Source: CATQHD01 sp965202675 | Lineage (GTDB): Bacteria; Actinomycetota; Acidimicrobiia; Spongiisociales; Spongiisociaceae | DNA length: 64,000 bases | Direction of reading: 5' to 3' | NCBI GenBank assembly: GCA_965202675.1 | Contig: OZ241842.1 | Span: 1-64,000, forward strand | Part shown: positions 33,297 through 41,403 of the stretch, in pieces | Layout: each line of letters opens with the position of its first letter | How positions within the stretch are numbered: position 1 is the first letter of the stretch | Notes under the pieces: generated by a model | What the model was told of the DNA's origin: nothing | Databases searched by the model: none | Seen by the model: the letters and a program-made list of their open reading frames with translations, nothing else | Translations under genes and position numbers: made by a program

Positions 33297-33632
33297 ATGT
33301 ACGCGATCATCCGCTCGGGCGGCAAGCAGGCCAAGGTGTCGGCGGGCGACGTCATCGACGTCGAGCTGCTGAAGGGCGCGTCCGGCGAGGTTTCCTTCAC
33401 CCCTCTGCTGGTGGTGGACGATGACGGCGCCGCCGTCACCCGCCGCCCCGACCTCGACGCGATGCGGGTGAGCGCCGAGGTGCTGGGCGAGGTCAAGGGC
33501 CGCAAGATCACCGTGTTCAAATACAAGAACAAGACCGGTTACCGCCGCCGGCAGGGTCACCGCCAGCGCTACACGCGGCTGCGGATACTAGATATCGGCT
33601 CGGCGGGCGCCGACCAGACAGAGGAGGCCTAG
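33297..33632 (+). CDS. rplU: 50S ribosomal protein L21
   Basis: The 111-residue protein has the typical start MYAIIRSGGKQAKVSAGD and the rRNA-binding KYKNKTGYRRRQGHRQ motif near residue 80-95. The short acidic tail is common in actinobacteria. The ATG at 33297 is chosen because it begins the conserved domain; upstream in-frame sequence is not conserved. rpmA starts immediately after the stop codon. Confidence 0.97.
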   Translation: MYAIIRSGGKQAKVSAGDVIDVELLKGASGEVSFTPLLVVDDDGAAVTRRPDLDAMRVSAEVLGEVKGRKITVFKYKNKTGYRRRQGHRQRYTRLRILDIGSAGADQTEEA

Positions 33633-33884
33633 ATGTCCAAGACCAAAGGCGGAGGCTCCACCAAGAACGGGCGTGATTCGCAGGCCAAACGGCTCGGCCC
33701 CAAGGTTTTCGACGGACAGCAGATCCGGGCCGGGGCAATCATCGTGCGCCAGCGGGGCACCCCCATCCACCCGGGGGACAACGTGGGGCGGGGCGGGGAC
33801 GACACCCTGTTCGCCCTGGTCCCCGGGGCGGTGAAATACCACCGCCGCAACGGACGCCGGCGGGTGAGCGTAATCCCGGATTAG
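33633..33884 (+). CDS. rpmA: 50S ribosomal protein L27
   Basis: The 83-residue protein starts MSKTKGGGSTKNGRDSQAKR, the flexible N terminus that reaches the peptidyl-transferase centre, and contains VRQRGTPIHPGDNVGRG. It has no N-terminal cleavable extension of the Firmicutes type. The ATG directly follows the rplU stop with no gap. Confidence 0.97.
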   Translation: MSKTKGGGSTKNGRDSQAKRLGPKVFDGQQIRAGAIIVRQRGTPIHPGDNVGRGGDDTLFALVPGAVKYHRRNGRRRVSVIPD

Positions 33885-33943
33885 GTGCGGGCTGGTCTTG
33901 GCGGCCCCCCGCCTGCTCCCTCCCCGGCAGTGAGGCCGGGGGC

Positions 33944-35203
33944 GTGTTCGTAGACCGGGTTCGGGTCCGGCTCCGATCGGGCAGCGGCGGGGCGGGGGCG
34001 GTCTCCTTCGTGAAGGAGGGCCGCCGCCCGCGCGGAAAACCGGCGGGGGGGTCGGGCGGCCGGGGCGGCCGGGTGGTGGTTGCGGCCGATCTGTCCATGT
34101 CCACCCTCCACACCTACCGCCGCCGCCCGCATCATTCGGCGGGGGACGGCGTCCACGGAGCAGGCGGCCTGCGCCACGGCCGGCGGGGCGGCGACCTGGT
34201 GCTGCCGGTCCCCCCGGGCACCGCCGTTTTGGATGAGCAGGGAAGGCGGCTGGCCGATCTGGCGGCGCCCGGGCAGCGGGTGGAGGTGCTGGCGGGGGGG
34301 CGCGGGGGGAAGGGCAACGCCGCCCTCGTCTCGCCGCGCAACCGGGCGCCGAACTTCTGCGAACAGGGCGAATACGGGGCGGAGGCCTGGTTCACACTCG
34401 AGATGAGGCTGGTGGCCGACGCCGCCCTGATCGGCTATCCCAACGCCGGCAAGTCCACTCTGATTTCCCGGGTGTCGGCCGCCCGCCCCAAGATCGCCGA
34501 CTACCCCTTCACCACTTTGACTCCCAACCTCGGGGTGGTGTCGGCGGGGGAGCGGGAGTTTGTGCTGGCGGACGTGCCCGGCCTCATCGAAGGGGCCGCG
34601 CAGGGCAAAGGCCTCGGCCACGATTTCCTCCGCCACTGTGAGCGGGCGCGGGTGCTGGTGGTGCTGCTCGACCCCTCGCCGCTCCAGTCCGATCCGCCGG
34701 AGCGCCAGTATGAGGTGCTCTGCCGGGAGCTGGCCGCCCACGACCCGGCGCTGGCGGAGCGGCCCCGGTTGGCGGCCGTCACCAAGGCCGACCTGGGGAT
34801 CCCGGATGCGGTTTCGCCCGCCCTGCGCGAGAATGCCCCCGACGTCGTCGAGATCAGCTCCGTCACCGGCCGGGGAATCGACGAGCTCGTATACAGGATC
34901 GCCGACTCGGTCGACCGGGCGGTGCGGGAAGGCGGGCGGAGCGAGGGTTACGTCCTCCATCGGCCCGTTCGGGCGGGCATCACGGTGGGCCGGGCGGATG
35001 ACGGGTGGGTGGTGGAGGGCCGGGCGGCCGAGCGGGCCGTGGCCCTCAACGACCTGACCATCTCCGAGGCGGCCGGCCTGGCCGCCCGGAGGTTGACCCG
35101 CCTCGGGGTGGACGAGGCGCTGCGCGAGGCCGGGGCGCAAGAAGGAGACGAAGTGCGGATCGGGGACCTGGTGTTCGAGTTCTCGGGTTCCGAAGATGAA
35201 TGA
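33944..35203 (+). CDS. obg: GTPase Obg (ribosome assembly)
   Basis: Obg is an essential GTPase of 50S assembly and stress control. The 419-residue protein has the glycine-rich Obg fold (1-155), a G domain with GYPNAGKST (164-172), TTLTPNLG (G2), DVPG (G3) and TKAD (G4), and a C-terminal OCT domain from about 335. The N-terminal glycine-rich part deviates from the usual FRREK...GGPDGGDGG pattern (GKPAGGSGGRGG here). It follows rplU-rpmA as in most bacteria and its stop overlaps the proB start. Confidence 0.95.
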   Translation: MFVDRVRVRLRSGSGGAGAVSFVKEGRRPRGKPAGGSGGRGGRVVVAADLSMSTLHTYRRRPHHSAGDGVHGAGGLRHGRRGGDLVLPVPPGTAVLDEQGRRLADLAAPGQRVEVLAGGRGGKGNAALVSPRNRAPNFCEQGEYGAEAWFTLEMRLVADAALIGYPNAGKSTLISRVSAARPKIADYPFTTLTPNLGVVSAGEREFVLADVPGLIEGAAQGKGLGHDFLRHCERARVLVVLLDPSPLQSDPPERQYEVLCRELAAHDPALAERPRLAAVTKADLGIPDAVSPALRENAPDVVEISSVTGRGIDELVYRIADSVDRAVREGGRSEGYVLHRPVRAGITVGRADDGWVVEGRAAERAVALNDLTISEAAGLAARRLTRLGVDEALREAGAQEGDEVRIGDLVFEFSGSEDE

Positions 35204-36359
35204 GACGGACGAGACGGACGAGATGGACGTGAAGCAGGGCGGCGCCGCATCGGGGGGCAGGACGGCGCCCGCCCCCGGCGGCCCGCTGGTGCTGAAGGTG
35301 GGTTCGTCCAGCCTCACCAGCCCGGACGGAGGCATCGACGAGACGGCCGTGTCGCGGGTGGTGGGGCAGGTGAGGCGGCTGTGGGAGGCCGGATACCCCA
35401 CCGTGCTGGTTTCCTCGGGGGCGGTGGCGTCCGGCGCTCCCCTCCTGGGCGGCCGGCCCACGGAAACCACCGGTCTGCAAGTAGCGGCGGCGGTCGGCCA
35501 GACGCTGCTGATAGCCCTGTACAGCCGCATATGCGGGCGGGAGGGCCTGATGATGGGCCAGGTGCTGCTGACCCTGGACATATTGTCGCAGCGCTCCCAA
35601 TATCTCCACGCCCGCCGCGCCCTCACCCGGATGCTGGAGCAGCGCATCGTTCCCATCGTCAACGAGAACGACACGGTGGCCGTGGACGAGCTGAAGATGG
35701 GCGACAACGACCGTCTGGCCGCCATCGTGGCCCATCTGGTGGGGGCCGGGATGCTGATAATGCTCACCGACACCGACGGCCTGTATTCCGCCGATCCCCG
35801 CTCCGGCGGGGGGGAGCCCATCTCCCTCATCCACCACCGGGACCCGCTCCTCGACCGGCTGGCGGCGGCGTCGTCCAAGGGGCCGGTGGGATCCGGCGGA
35901 GTCAGGACCAAGGTGGTGGCGGCCCGGATGGCGGCCTGGTCGGGCATACCCACCATCATCGCCGGATCGGGCCGGCCGGGGGTGGTGGAGGCCGTCGTGA
36001 AGGGCGAAGCGGTCGGAACCTACGTGGTGCCGGGAAAGACCAGGCTGTCGGCCCGAAAGCTGTGGTTGGCCTTCGGCCGGCTGATCGACGGGAGCCTGTC
36101 CATCGATGAAGGGGCGGCCCGGGCCCTGATACGGCGGGGCGGCTCCCTGCTGCCGGTGGGCATCACCGGCGTGACGGGCGAGTTCGTAGCCGGGGCGGCG
36201 GTGGAGGTGCGCGGCCCCGACGGCGCGCTGGTGGCCAAGGGCCTTGCTTCCGCCGGGTCGGCCGAGCTGAGGCGGTGGATGGGCAGACGCTCCTCGGAGA
36301 TCGGACGGCCCCGCGAGGCGGTCCACCGCGACCAGATGGTGGTGCTGGCCGACGATTGA
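35196..36359 (+). CDS. proB: Glutamate 5-kinase
   Basis: ProB phosphorylates glutamate in the first step of proline synthesis. The 387-residue protein has the amino-acid-kinase start LVLKVGSSSLT, SSGAVASG, NENDTVAVDELKMGDNDRLAA and a C-terminal PUA domain from about 285. It overlaps the obg stop by 8 bp. The first residues NETDETDEMD are encoded by three tandem 9-bp units, and the internal ATG at 35223 could be the true start. proA is not in the window. Confidence 0.94.
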   Translation: MNETDETDEMDVKQGGAASGGRTAPAPGGPLVLKVGSSSLTSPDGGIDETAVSRVVGQVRRLWEAGYPTVLVSSGAVASGAPLLGGRPTETTGLQVAAAVGQTLLIALYSRICGREGLMMGQVLLTLDILSQRSQYLHARRALTRMLEQRIVPIVNENDTVAVDELKMGDNDRLAAIVAHLVGAGMLIMLTDTDGLYSADPRSGGGEPISLIHHRDPLLDRLAAASSKGPVGSGGVRTKVVAARMAAWSGIPTIIAGSGRPGVVEAVVKGEAVGTYVVPGKTRLSARKLWLAFGRLIDGSLSIDEGAARALIRRGGSLLPVGITGVTGEFVAGAAVEVRGPDGALVAKGLASAGSAELRRWMGRRSSEIGRPREAVHRDQMVVLADD

Positions 36360-36367
36360 CCGCCTTT

Positions 36368-36387
36368 CCCCCGTTCAGGAGCGGGGG
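36368..36387. terminator. GC hairpin between convergent proB and trkH
   Basis: CCCCCG and CGGGGG form a perfect six-base stem around an eight-base loop in the short gap between two convergent genes. There is no T-run on either side, so it would be a weak or factor-dependent bidirectional terminator. Confidence 0.35.
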
Positions 36388-36400
36388 CGGGGCCGGGCGG

Positions 36401-37963
36401 TCAGCGCCGCCAGAGGGAGCGGGTGAACAGCAGCAGGACCGGGAACACTTCCAGCCGCCCCACGATCATCAGGCAGGAGAGCAGCCACTTTCCCGGCCAG
36501 GCGAGGTCCAGGTAGTTGCTGCTCGGTCCCAGCCTGCCCAGGGCGGGGCCGATGTTGCCGAGGGCGCTGGCGGTGGCCGATACCGCGGTGACGATGTCCA
36601 TCTCCTGGTTGAAGGTCGAACCGAGGAAGCCCAGCAGGAAGGTGCCGGTCATGAACGTGAACATAAAGAACAAGAAATAGGCCTGCACGCTCTCCAGCAC
36701 CGGATCCGGCACCCGGTCACCGCCGAAGCGGGTGATGAACACCCCCCGGGGGTGGATAAGCCTCCGCAGGTCGGCGGTAGAGGCCTTGGCCAGCACCCCC
36801 AGCCGGTAGATCTTGATGCCTCCGGCGGTGGATCCGGCCATTCCCCCCACGAACATCAAGCCCACGACGAGGATCTGGAGGGTGGGTATCCACAAGCCGA
36901 AGTCGGCGGTGCTGAACCCGGTGGTGGTGATCAGCGCCAGGGCCGTGAAAATCGAATCCCGCAGGATGTCCGCCGAGAATCCCCCGTTTCTCCACAGACC
37001 GCCCAGGATCAGAACGGAGGCGGCGGCGACGACGGCCAGATAGAGGCGGAACTCGGTGCTCTTCCAGTAGCGGCCGGGCTGCCGCACCGCCCGGAAGTGC
37101 AGGGAGAAGGAGGTCCCGGCGATGAACATGAAGGCGATGATCACCCACTGCGCGTAGGGGCTGAACCCGTCGATGGAGGAGGCTTCGGTGCCGAACCCGC
37201 CCGTGGACATGGTGGTGAGGGCGTGGTTGACCGCCTGGAAAAGGGTCATATCCCCCGCCCAGAGGAAAAGCACCTCGGCCAGGGTCACCAGCGCGTACAC
37301 ATACCAGAGGCGCTTGGCGGTCTCCCGGAAGCGGGGGGTGAGCCGGTCCGGCTCCGGCCCCGGCGACTCGGCCCGGGCCAGCTGGACGCCCCCCACCCCC
37401 AGCAGCGGGAGGATCGCCAGCGACAAGATGATAATCCCCATGCCGCCCAGCCACTGGGTGAGCGACCGCCACATAAGGATCCCGCGCGGCAGCGCAGCCG
37501 GATCCGGCACCAGAGAGGCCCCGGTGGTGGTGAAACCGGAGGCGGTCTCGAAGAAGGCGTTGGTCAGGTTGTCGATGGAACCGGTAAGCAGGTAGGGGAG
37601 CACCCCGAAGAAGGCCATGGCGAACCAGGCCAGGCCGACGGCCGCGAAGCCCTCTTTGGTGGTCAGGTCGCCCGACCGCCCCACCGCCTTCCAGCCGATC
37701 AGCCCGCACAGCACCGTGATCGCCGCCGCCAGGGTGATCCATCCGGCCGCCTCCCATTCCCGGTAGATGAGCGATACGGCGGCGGCGGGCAGCATGGACA
37801 CCCCCGCCGCCGCCACCACCGCCCCGATCACGTAGGCGAGATGGCGGAACATGTGACCCGGGCGGTGCACGAAGAAACGGGTCTCCGACAGCAGCTCCCG
37901 ATACCTCCACCGGCGCCGGCCTCCGGCGGATCGGTCGGGGCGCCTCCCGGAAGAAGAGCTCAC
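36401..37963 (-). CDS. trkH: Potassium uptake channel subunit TrkH
   Basis: The 520-residue membrane protein has the SKT-family layout of four helix-pore-helix repeats; selectivity-filter-like segments include TASGFTTTGAS, TMSTGGFG, TTTGFSTADF and SATASALGNIGPALG. It forms the K+-conducting part of the Trk system. Eleven bases separate it from the trkA stop upstream, so both are co-transcribed with trkA first. The C terminus ends in GRLEVFPVL, typical for TrkH. Confidence 0.93.
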   Translation of the reverse strand: MSSSSGRRPDRSAGGRRRWRYRELLSETRFFVHRPGHMFRHLAYVIGAVVAAAGVSMLPAAAVSLIYREWEAAGWITLAAAITVLCGLIGWKAVGRSGDLTTKEGFAAVGLAWFAMAFFGVLPYLLTGSIDNLTNAFFETASGFTTTGASLVPDPAALPRGILMWRSLTQWLGGMGIIILSLAILPLLGVGGVQLARAESPGPEPDRLTPRFRETAKRLWYVYALVTLAEVLFLWAGDMTLFQAVNHALTTMSTGGFGTEASSIDGFSPYAQWVIIAFMFIAGTSFSLHFRAVRQPGRYWKSTEFRLYLAVVAAASVLILGGLWRNGGFSADILRDSIFTALALITTTGFSTADFGLWIPTLQILVVGLMFVGGMAGSTAGGIKIYRLGVLAKASTADLRRLIHPRGVFITRFGGDRVPDPVLESVQAYFLFFMFTFMTGTFLLGFLGSTFNQEMDIVTAVSATASALGNIGPALGRLGPSSNYLDLAWPGKWLLSCLMIVGRLEVFPVLLLFTRSLWRR

Positions 37964-37973
37964 GGAACGCGGC

Positions 37974-39305
37974 TCACGAAGAGAACAGGGACTCGACCGA
38001 CGACATCGCCTCGGGAATCGTGAAGATGATCAGCAGGTCATGGGCCTTGATGTCGGTGTTCCCCGACGGGACGAAGGAGCGGTCGCCCCTCAGGATGCCC
38101 CCCACCACCGCCCCGGTCGGCAGCGGCAGCTCGAGCAGGGTCTTTCCCACCGCTTCCGACCGCGGGTCGACCTCCAGCTCTATCACCTCGGCGTCGGTGT
38201 CGGAGAAGGTGGTCACCGAATGGACCGCGCCCCGGCGGACGAAGCGGAGGATGGAGTTGGCGGCCGCCAGGCGGATGGAGACGGTGGTGTCCAGGCCGAT
38301 GCCCGCCAGCAGCCCCACGTAGCTGAGACGGGTCACCCGGCTGATGGCGGTGGACGCCCCCAGCGCCTTGGCCACCAGCGACCCGATCAGGTTCATGGTG
38401 TCTACCCCGGTGAGGGCGATGACCGCGTCCTCGGCGGTGATGTTCAGGTCGCCCATCACCGCCGGGTCGGTGGGGTCGCCTTGGATCACCAGGGCCCCCG
38501 GATACTGCTCCGCCAGGATCTGGCAACGGTCCGCTTCGGGGTCGATGATCACGATGTCCAGGCCGGTTTCGTCCAGGAGATCGGCGGTCAGGTGGGCAAC
38601 CCGGGTGGATCCGATGATGAGGACGCGGCGCGTCTCCTGGTCCCGGATCCCGATCATGTCCTTGGCGCGGTCCACGTTCTCGCTGGCTGCCATCAGCAGC
38701 AGGTGGTCTCCCTCCTTCACGGTCGTGTCCCCGTGCGCCACCATGGTTACCCCGTTGCGGACCACGGCGATGGCCAGCCATCCGAACTCCTGGAGCCGCC
38801 CCCGCAGTTCCCTGAGGGGCCTGCCCACCAGCGGGGACAGGTTGGTGGCGGTGCCCCCCACCAGCGAGAGGCTCCCCTCGCCGAACTCGATCAGCTCGGA
38901 GACCCCCGACTCGCTCACCAGGGCGGCGATCTCCCTGGCCGCCGAAGCCGCCGGGTCGATCACAAAGTCCACGTCGAGGCCGTCCAACCCTTCCCTGAGC
39001 TCGGGATCCTGGACGCGGGCGACGGTGCGCTTCACCCCCATCTGGCTGGCCGTGTGGCACGCCAGGATGTTGGCGCCGTCGCTGGTCGACACCGCCAGCA
39101 GCAGCTTGGCGCGTCCGACCTCGGCTTCCGCCAGGGCGGAGGCGGAGGCCCCGTTGCCGGTGATGACCAGGACGTCGAGCCGGGCCTTGATCTCCGCGGC
39201 CCGATGGGGGTCAATCTCGATGACGATTATGTCCTGGCCCTCCATGGAGAGCCGCTCGGCGATGTAAGAACCCACGGTGCCGGCCCCCACGATCACGATG
39301 TGCAT
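37974..39305 (-). CDS. trkA: Trk potassium uptake regulatory subunit TrkA
   Basis: TrkA gates TrkH in response to NAD(H)/ATP binding. The 443-residue protein has two RCK units. The first Rossmann domain shows VGAGTVGSYIAERL from residue 6 and EIDPHRA; the second, near residue 228, reads IIGSTRVAHLTADLL, lacking the last glycines of a GxGxxG motif, so nucleotide binding may differ. Each is followed by a RCK_C domain, with DHLLL and HDLLIIF ends. It precedes trkH in a two-gene operon. Confidence 0.93.
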   Translation of the reverse strand: MHIVIVGAGTVGSYIAERLSMEGQDIIVIEIDPHRAAEIKARLDVLVITGNGASASALAEAEVGRAKLLLAVSTSDGANILACHTASQMGVKRTVARVQDPELREGLDGLDVDFVIDPAASAAREIAALVSESGVSELIEFGEGSLSLVGGTATNLSPLVGRPLRELRGRLQEFGWLAIAVVRNGVTMVAHGDTTVKEGDHLLLMAASENVDRAKDMIGIRDQETRRVLIIGSTRVAHLTADLLDETGLDIVIIDPEADRCQILAEQYPGALVIQGDPTDPAVMGDLNITAEDAVIALTGVDTMNLIGSLVAKALGASTAISRVTRLSYVGLLAGIGLDTTVSIRLAAANSILRFVRRGAVHSVTTFSDTDAEVIELEVDPRSEAVGKTLLELPLPTGAVVGGILRGDRSFVPSGNTDIKAHDLLIIFTIPEAMSSVESLFSS

Positions 39306-39456
39306 AGCGGAACCTCGCTGGTTGAACCTCGGCAGCTGGCAATGCCAGGTTAGTTAGCCGCACTTCCCAGGGACGCGGTGACAGTTCGGGGGCGGCCCTG
39401 TTCCGCGGGCGGCGTCTCCGGCGCCGAGGGTGCCGGAACGAGCCTATTGGTAGTTG

Positions 39457-39480
39457 GTGATATATATGATATATTGAGTT
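39457..39480. promoter_or_regulatory. AT-rich imperfect palindrome, possible operator/promoter
   Basis: A run of alternating A/T around TGATATATATGATATATTGA stands out against more than 70% GC on both sides, in the 273-bp gap between trkA and the LytM-like gene. TATATT at 39470-39475 could be a -10 box. The symmetry suggests a regulator binding site, but no partner regulator gene is next to it. Confidence 0.4.
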
Positions 39481-39578
39481 GTGTTCGGCTGTCCGGCAGG
39501 GTCGGGGGGACCCGATTCGGCGGGGCGGCCGGGCGGGGCGCGGAAGTAGGAGAGCGGCGGGAGGCGAGGAGCGTCGTC

Positions 39579-40103
39579 GTGTCGTCAGTTCGCCTGTCCA
39601 TCCTGGGGTTGGTTTTGGCCGCGGGGGTTGCGCTGGTGGTTCCCTACCCGGGTACGCCCGCTTCGGGCCTCGGTCTGCAGGGCGCCGACCGGTCTTGCGT
39701 GGGCTTCGACCCCCCGAGCGGCGGTTTCATCAGCGCCGGATTCGCCCCCGGACCCAACTGGTCGGGCCACTGGGGCGTCGACTTCTCGGGCGGCGGCGGG
39801 TTTATCCGGGCCGCGGCCGCCGGAAAGGTAACCTTCTCGGGTCTGGCGGCGGCCAACCTGGCGGTTACGGTCGATCATGGAGGAGGCCTCAAGACCAGCT
39901 ACTCGCGTCTGGGCGCGGCTCTGGTTGCGCCGGGGCAGCGGGTGGGCCGGGGGGAGGTGATCGGCCTGGCCGGCGATGAGCCGGGGCACGGCGATGTCCA
40001 TTTCTCGGTGCGGATCAACGGCGAGTACGTTGACCCCGAGCCGTTGTTGGGCTGCGCGCCGCGGGCGCCGCACCCCGGTCTGCGGCTGGTGGGGAGCTGG
40101 TGA
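39579..40103 (+). CDS. Secreted LytM (M23-like) protein with altered active site
   Basis: With the GTG at 39579, preceded by AGGAG, the protein is 174 residues with a signal peptide (about 1-27). The rest is a single M23-like domain: GHWGVDFSG gives the first zinc His and Asp, and HGDVHFSVR gives the last zinc His. The usual HxH reads DxH, so the first, catalytic His is replaced by Asp, which suggests a non-hydrolytic or altered member as known for activator-type LytM proteins. It may bind or regulate wall hydrolases. It lies just upstream of nadD. Confidence 0.72.
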   Translation: MSSVRLSILGLVLAAGVALVVPYPGTPASGLGLQGADRSCVGFDPPSGGFISAGFAPGPNWSGHWGVDFSGGGGFIRAAAAGKVTFSGLAAANLAVTVDHGGGLKTSYSRLGAALVAPGQRVGRGEVIGLAGDEPGHGDVHFSVRINGEYVDPEPLLGCAPRAPHPGLRLVGSW

Positions 40104-40126
40104 CCGGCGGCGCGGCGCCGTCCGTC

Positions 40127-40132
40127 TAGCCT
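40127..40132 (+). promoter_or_regulatory. -10 box of a leaderless nadD transcript
   Basis: TAGCCT fits the actinobacterial TANNNT -10 consensus and lies seven bases before the nadD GTG, the distance expected when transcription starts at the start codon. No ribosome site is seen. Confidence 0.45.
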
Positions 40133-40139
40133 GATCCGG

Positions 40140-40739
40140 GTGCGCATCGGGATACTCGGAGGGACGTTCGACCCGCCCCATACAGCCCACATGGCGGTGG
40201 CCGAGGCCGCCTACCACCGCCTCGGTCTGGACATGGTGAAGTTCATACCGGCGGGGTCGCCCTGGCAGAAGGCGGGGAGCGGGGTTACGCCGGCCCGTCA
40301 CCGCTGGGGGATGACCGCGGCCGCCGTCTCGGACATCCCTTACATGGAGGCGGACGACCGAGAGGTGACGCGCCGCGGATACACCTACACGGTCGACACC
40401 CTCACCGAGCTGGTCGAAGAGGACCGGGCCGGCGGCGGCCCGGGAGAGGCGCCGTTCCTGATACTGGGCGCCGACGCCGCCGCCCGCCTGCCGTCCTGGC
40501 ATCGGGCGGACGAGGTGCCGGCCCTGGCCCGGCTCGCGGTGGCGCCCCGCCCCGGAACGCCCAGGGAAGCGGTGGAGAGCGCGGTGGGCGGCCGGGCCGC
40601 CGTCACCTGGCTCGACGTTCCGATCCTGGACATCTCGGGAACCGCGCTGCGCAGCCGGGCCGCCGCCGGAGGAAGCCTGCGCTTCCTGGTCCCGCCGGCG
40701 GTCCTGGAGTACATAGAGCGCCGCGGGCTCTACCGGTAG
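40140..40739 (+). CDS. nadD: Nicotinate-nucleotide adenylyltransferase
   Basis: NadD adenylates nicotinate mononucleotide in NAD synthesis. The 199-residue protein has the nucleotidyltransferase start GILGGTFDPPHTAHM with the catalytic HxxH-like region, FIPAGSPWQK, LGADAAARLPSWHRA and the C-terminal ISGTALRSRAAAG, matching the ISSTxIR motif. It starts with GTG seven bases after a -10 box. rsfS follows, as in most bacteria. Confidence 0.94.
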   Translation: MRIGILGGTFDPPHTAHMAVAEAAYHRLGLDMVKFIPAGSPWQKAGSGVTPARHRWGMTAAAVSDIPYMEADDREVTRRGYTYTVDTLTELVEEDRAGGGPGEAPFLILGADAAARLPSWHRADEVPALARLAVAPRPGTPREAVESAVGGRAAVTWLDVPILDISGTALRSRAAAGGSLRFLVPPAVLEYIERRGLYR

Positions 40740-40810
40740 AGCTTCCGGCGGGGCGCCGCCCGGCGGGGCGGGCTATGCTTCGACAGTCATATGGAAGCCG
40801 ACCTACAAGG

Positions 40811-41242
40811 GTGAGCACCGCGGATACCCAAACAGCGCAGCCGGCGGGCGCCGATCTCTCACCGGTTGAGCTGGCCGTTGCGGCCGCCCGCGCCATCCAC
40901 AGCAAGCAGGGCCGCGATATCGTCATCCTGGACATGGGGGACCTGCTCGGCATCGTCGACCTGTTCGTGATCGCCTCCGGTGGATCCAAGCGCCAGGTGC
41001 GCACCCTGGTCGAAGAGGCGGCCCGCCGGCTGAAGGGTTGCGGCCGGTCGCCCCTCCGCCGCGAGGGAATGGACACCGGGGACTGGGTGCTGTTGGACTA
41101 CGGCGACCTGGCGGTGCACATCTTCCAGTCGGAGGCGCGCGAGTTCTACTCCCTGGAACGCCTGTGGGGCGACGCCCCCCGCCTCCCCTGGACGCCCATT
41201 GCCGGGCAGGGCAACGGGGACCGGCCCGCCCCCGCCGTCTGA
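40811..41242 (+). CDS. rsfS: Ribosomal silencing factor RsfS
   Basis: RsfS binds L14 on the 50S subunit and blocks subunit joining during starvation. The 143-residue protein has VELAVAAARAIHSKQGRDIVILD, DLFVIASGGSKRQV, REGMDTGDWVLLDYGDLAVHIF and REFYSLERLWGDAP. The GTG at 40811 is preferred: TATGCT at 40774-40779 looks like a -10 box and would put the alternative ATG at 40775 inside the promoter. The same hexamer precedes the tRNA gene downstream. Confidence 0.92.
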   Translation: MSTADTQTAQPAGADLSPVELAVAAARAIHSKQGRDIVILDMGDLLGIVDLFVIASGGSKRQVRTLVEEAARRLKGCGRSPLRREGMDTGDWVLLDYGDLAVHIFQSEAREFYSLERLWGDAPRLPWTPIAGQGNGDRPAPAV

Positions 41243-41330
41243 CCTGCGCCGCCGGGCGGCGGACGTCCACCCCCGGACGGACGGAGGAGATGCCGATAAC
41301 CGCCCGGATGTTGGTATGCTTGTCCGCCCA

Positions 41331-41403
41331 GGGGCTGTAGCTCAGCTGGCAGAGCGCTTGCATGGCATGCAAGAGGTCACGGGTTCAAATCCCGTCAGCT
41401 CCA
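41331..41403 (+). tRNA. tRNA-Ala (anticodon GGC)
   Basis: The 73-nt gene folds into a standard cloverleaf: acceptor GGGGCTG/CAGCTCC with one wobble pair, D-arm GCTC/GAGC, anticodon stem CTTGC/GCAAG with loop ATGGCAT, and T-arm ACGGG/CCCGT with loop TTCAAAT. The anticodon is GGC. The CCA end is not encoded; the discriminator A is followed by C's. TATGCT at 41315-41320 is a likely -10 box. The last 19 nt overlap, antisense, the end of the next gene. Confidence 0.97.

Noticed and set aside
20574..36359. Prophage or integrative element
   Set aside because: No integrase, transposase, structural phage genes or attachment-site pairs are visible; the genes are housekeeping in conserved order.
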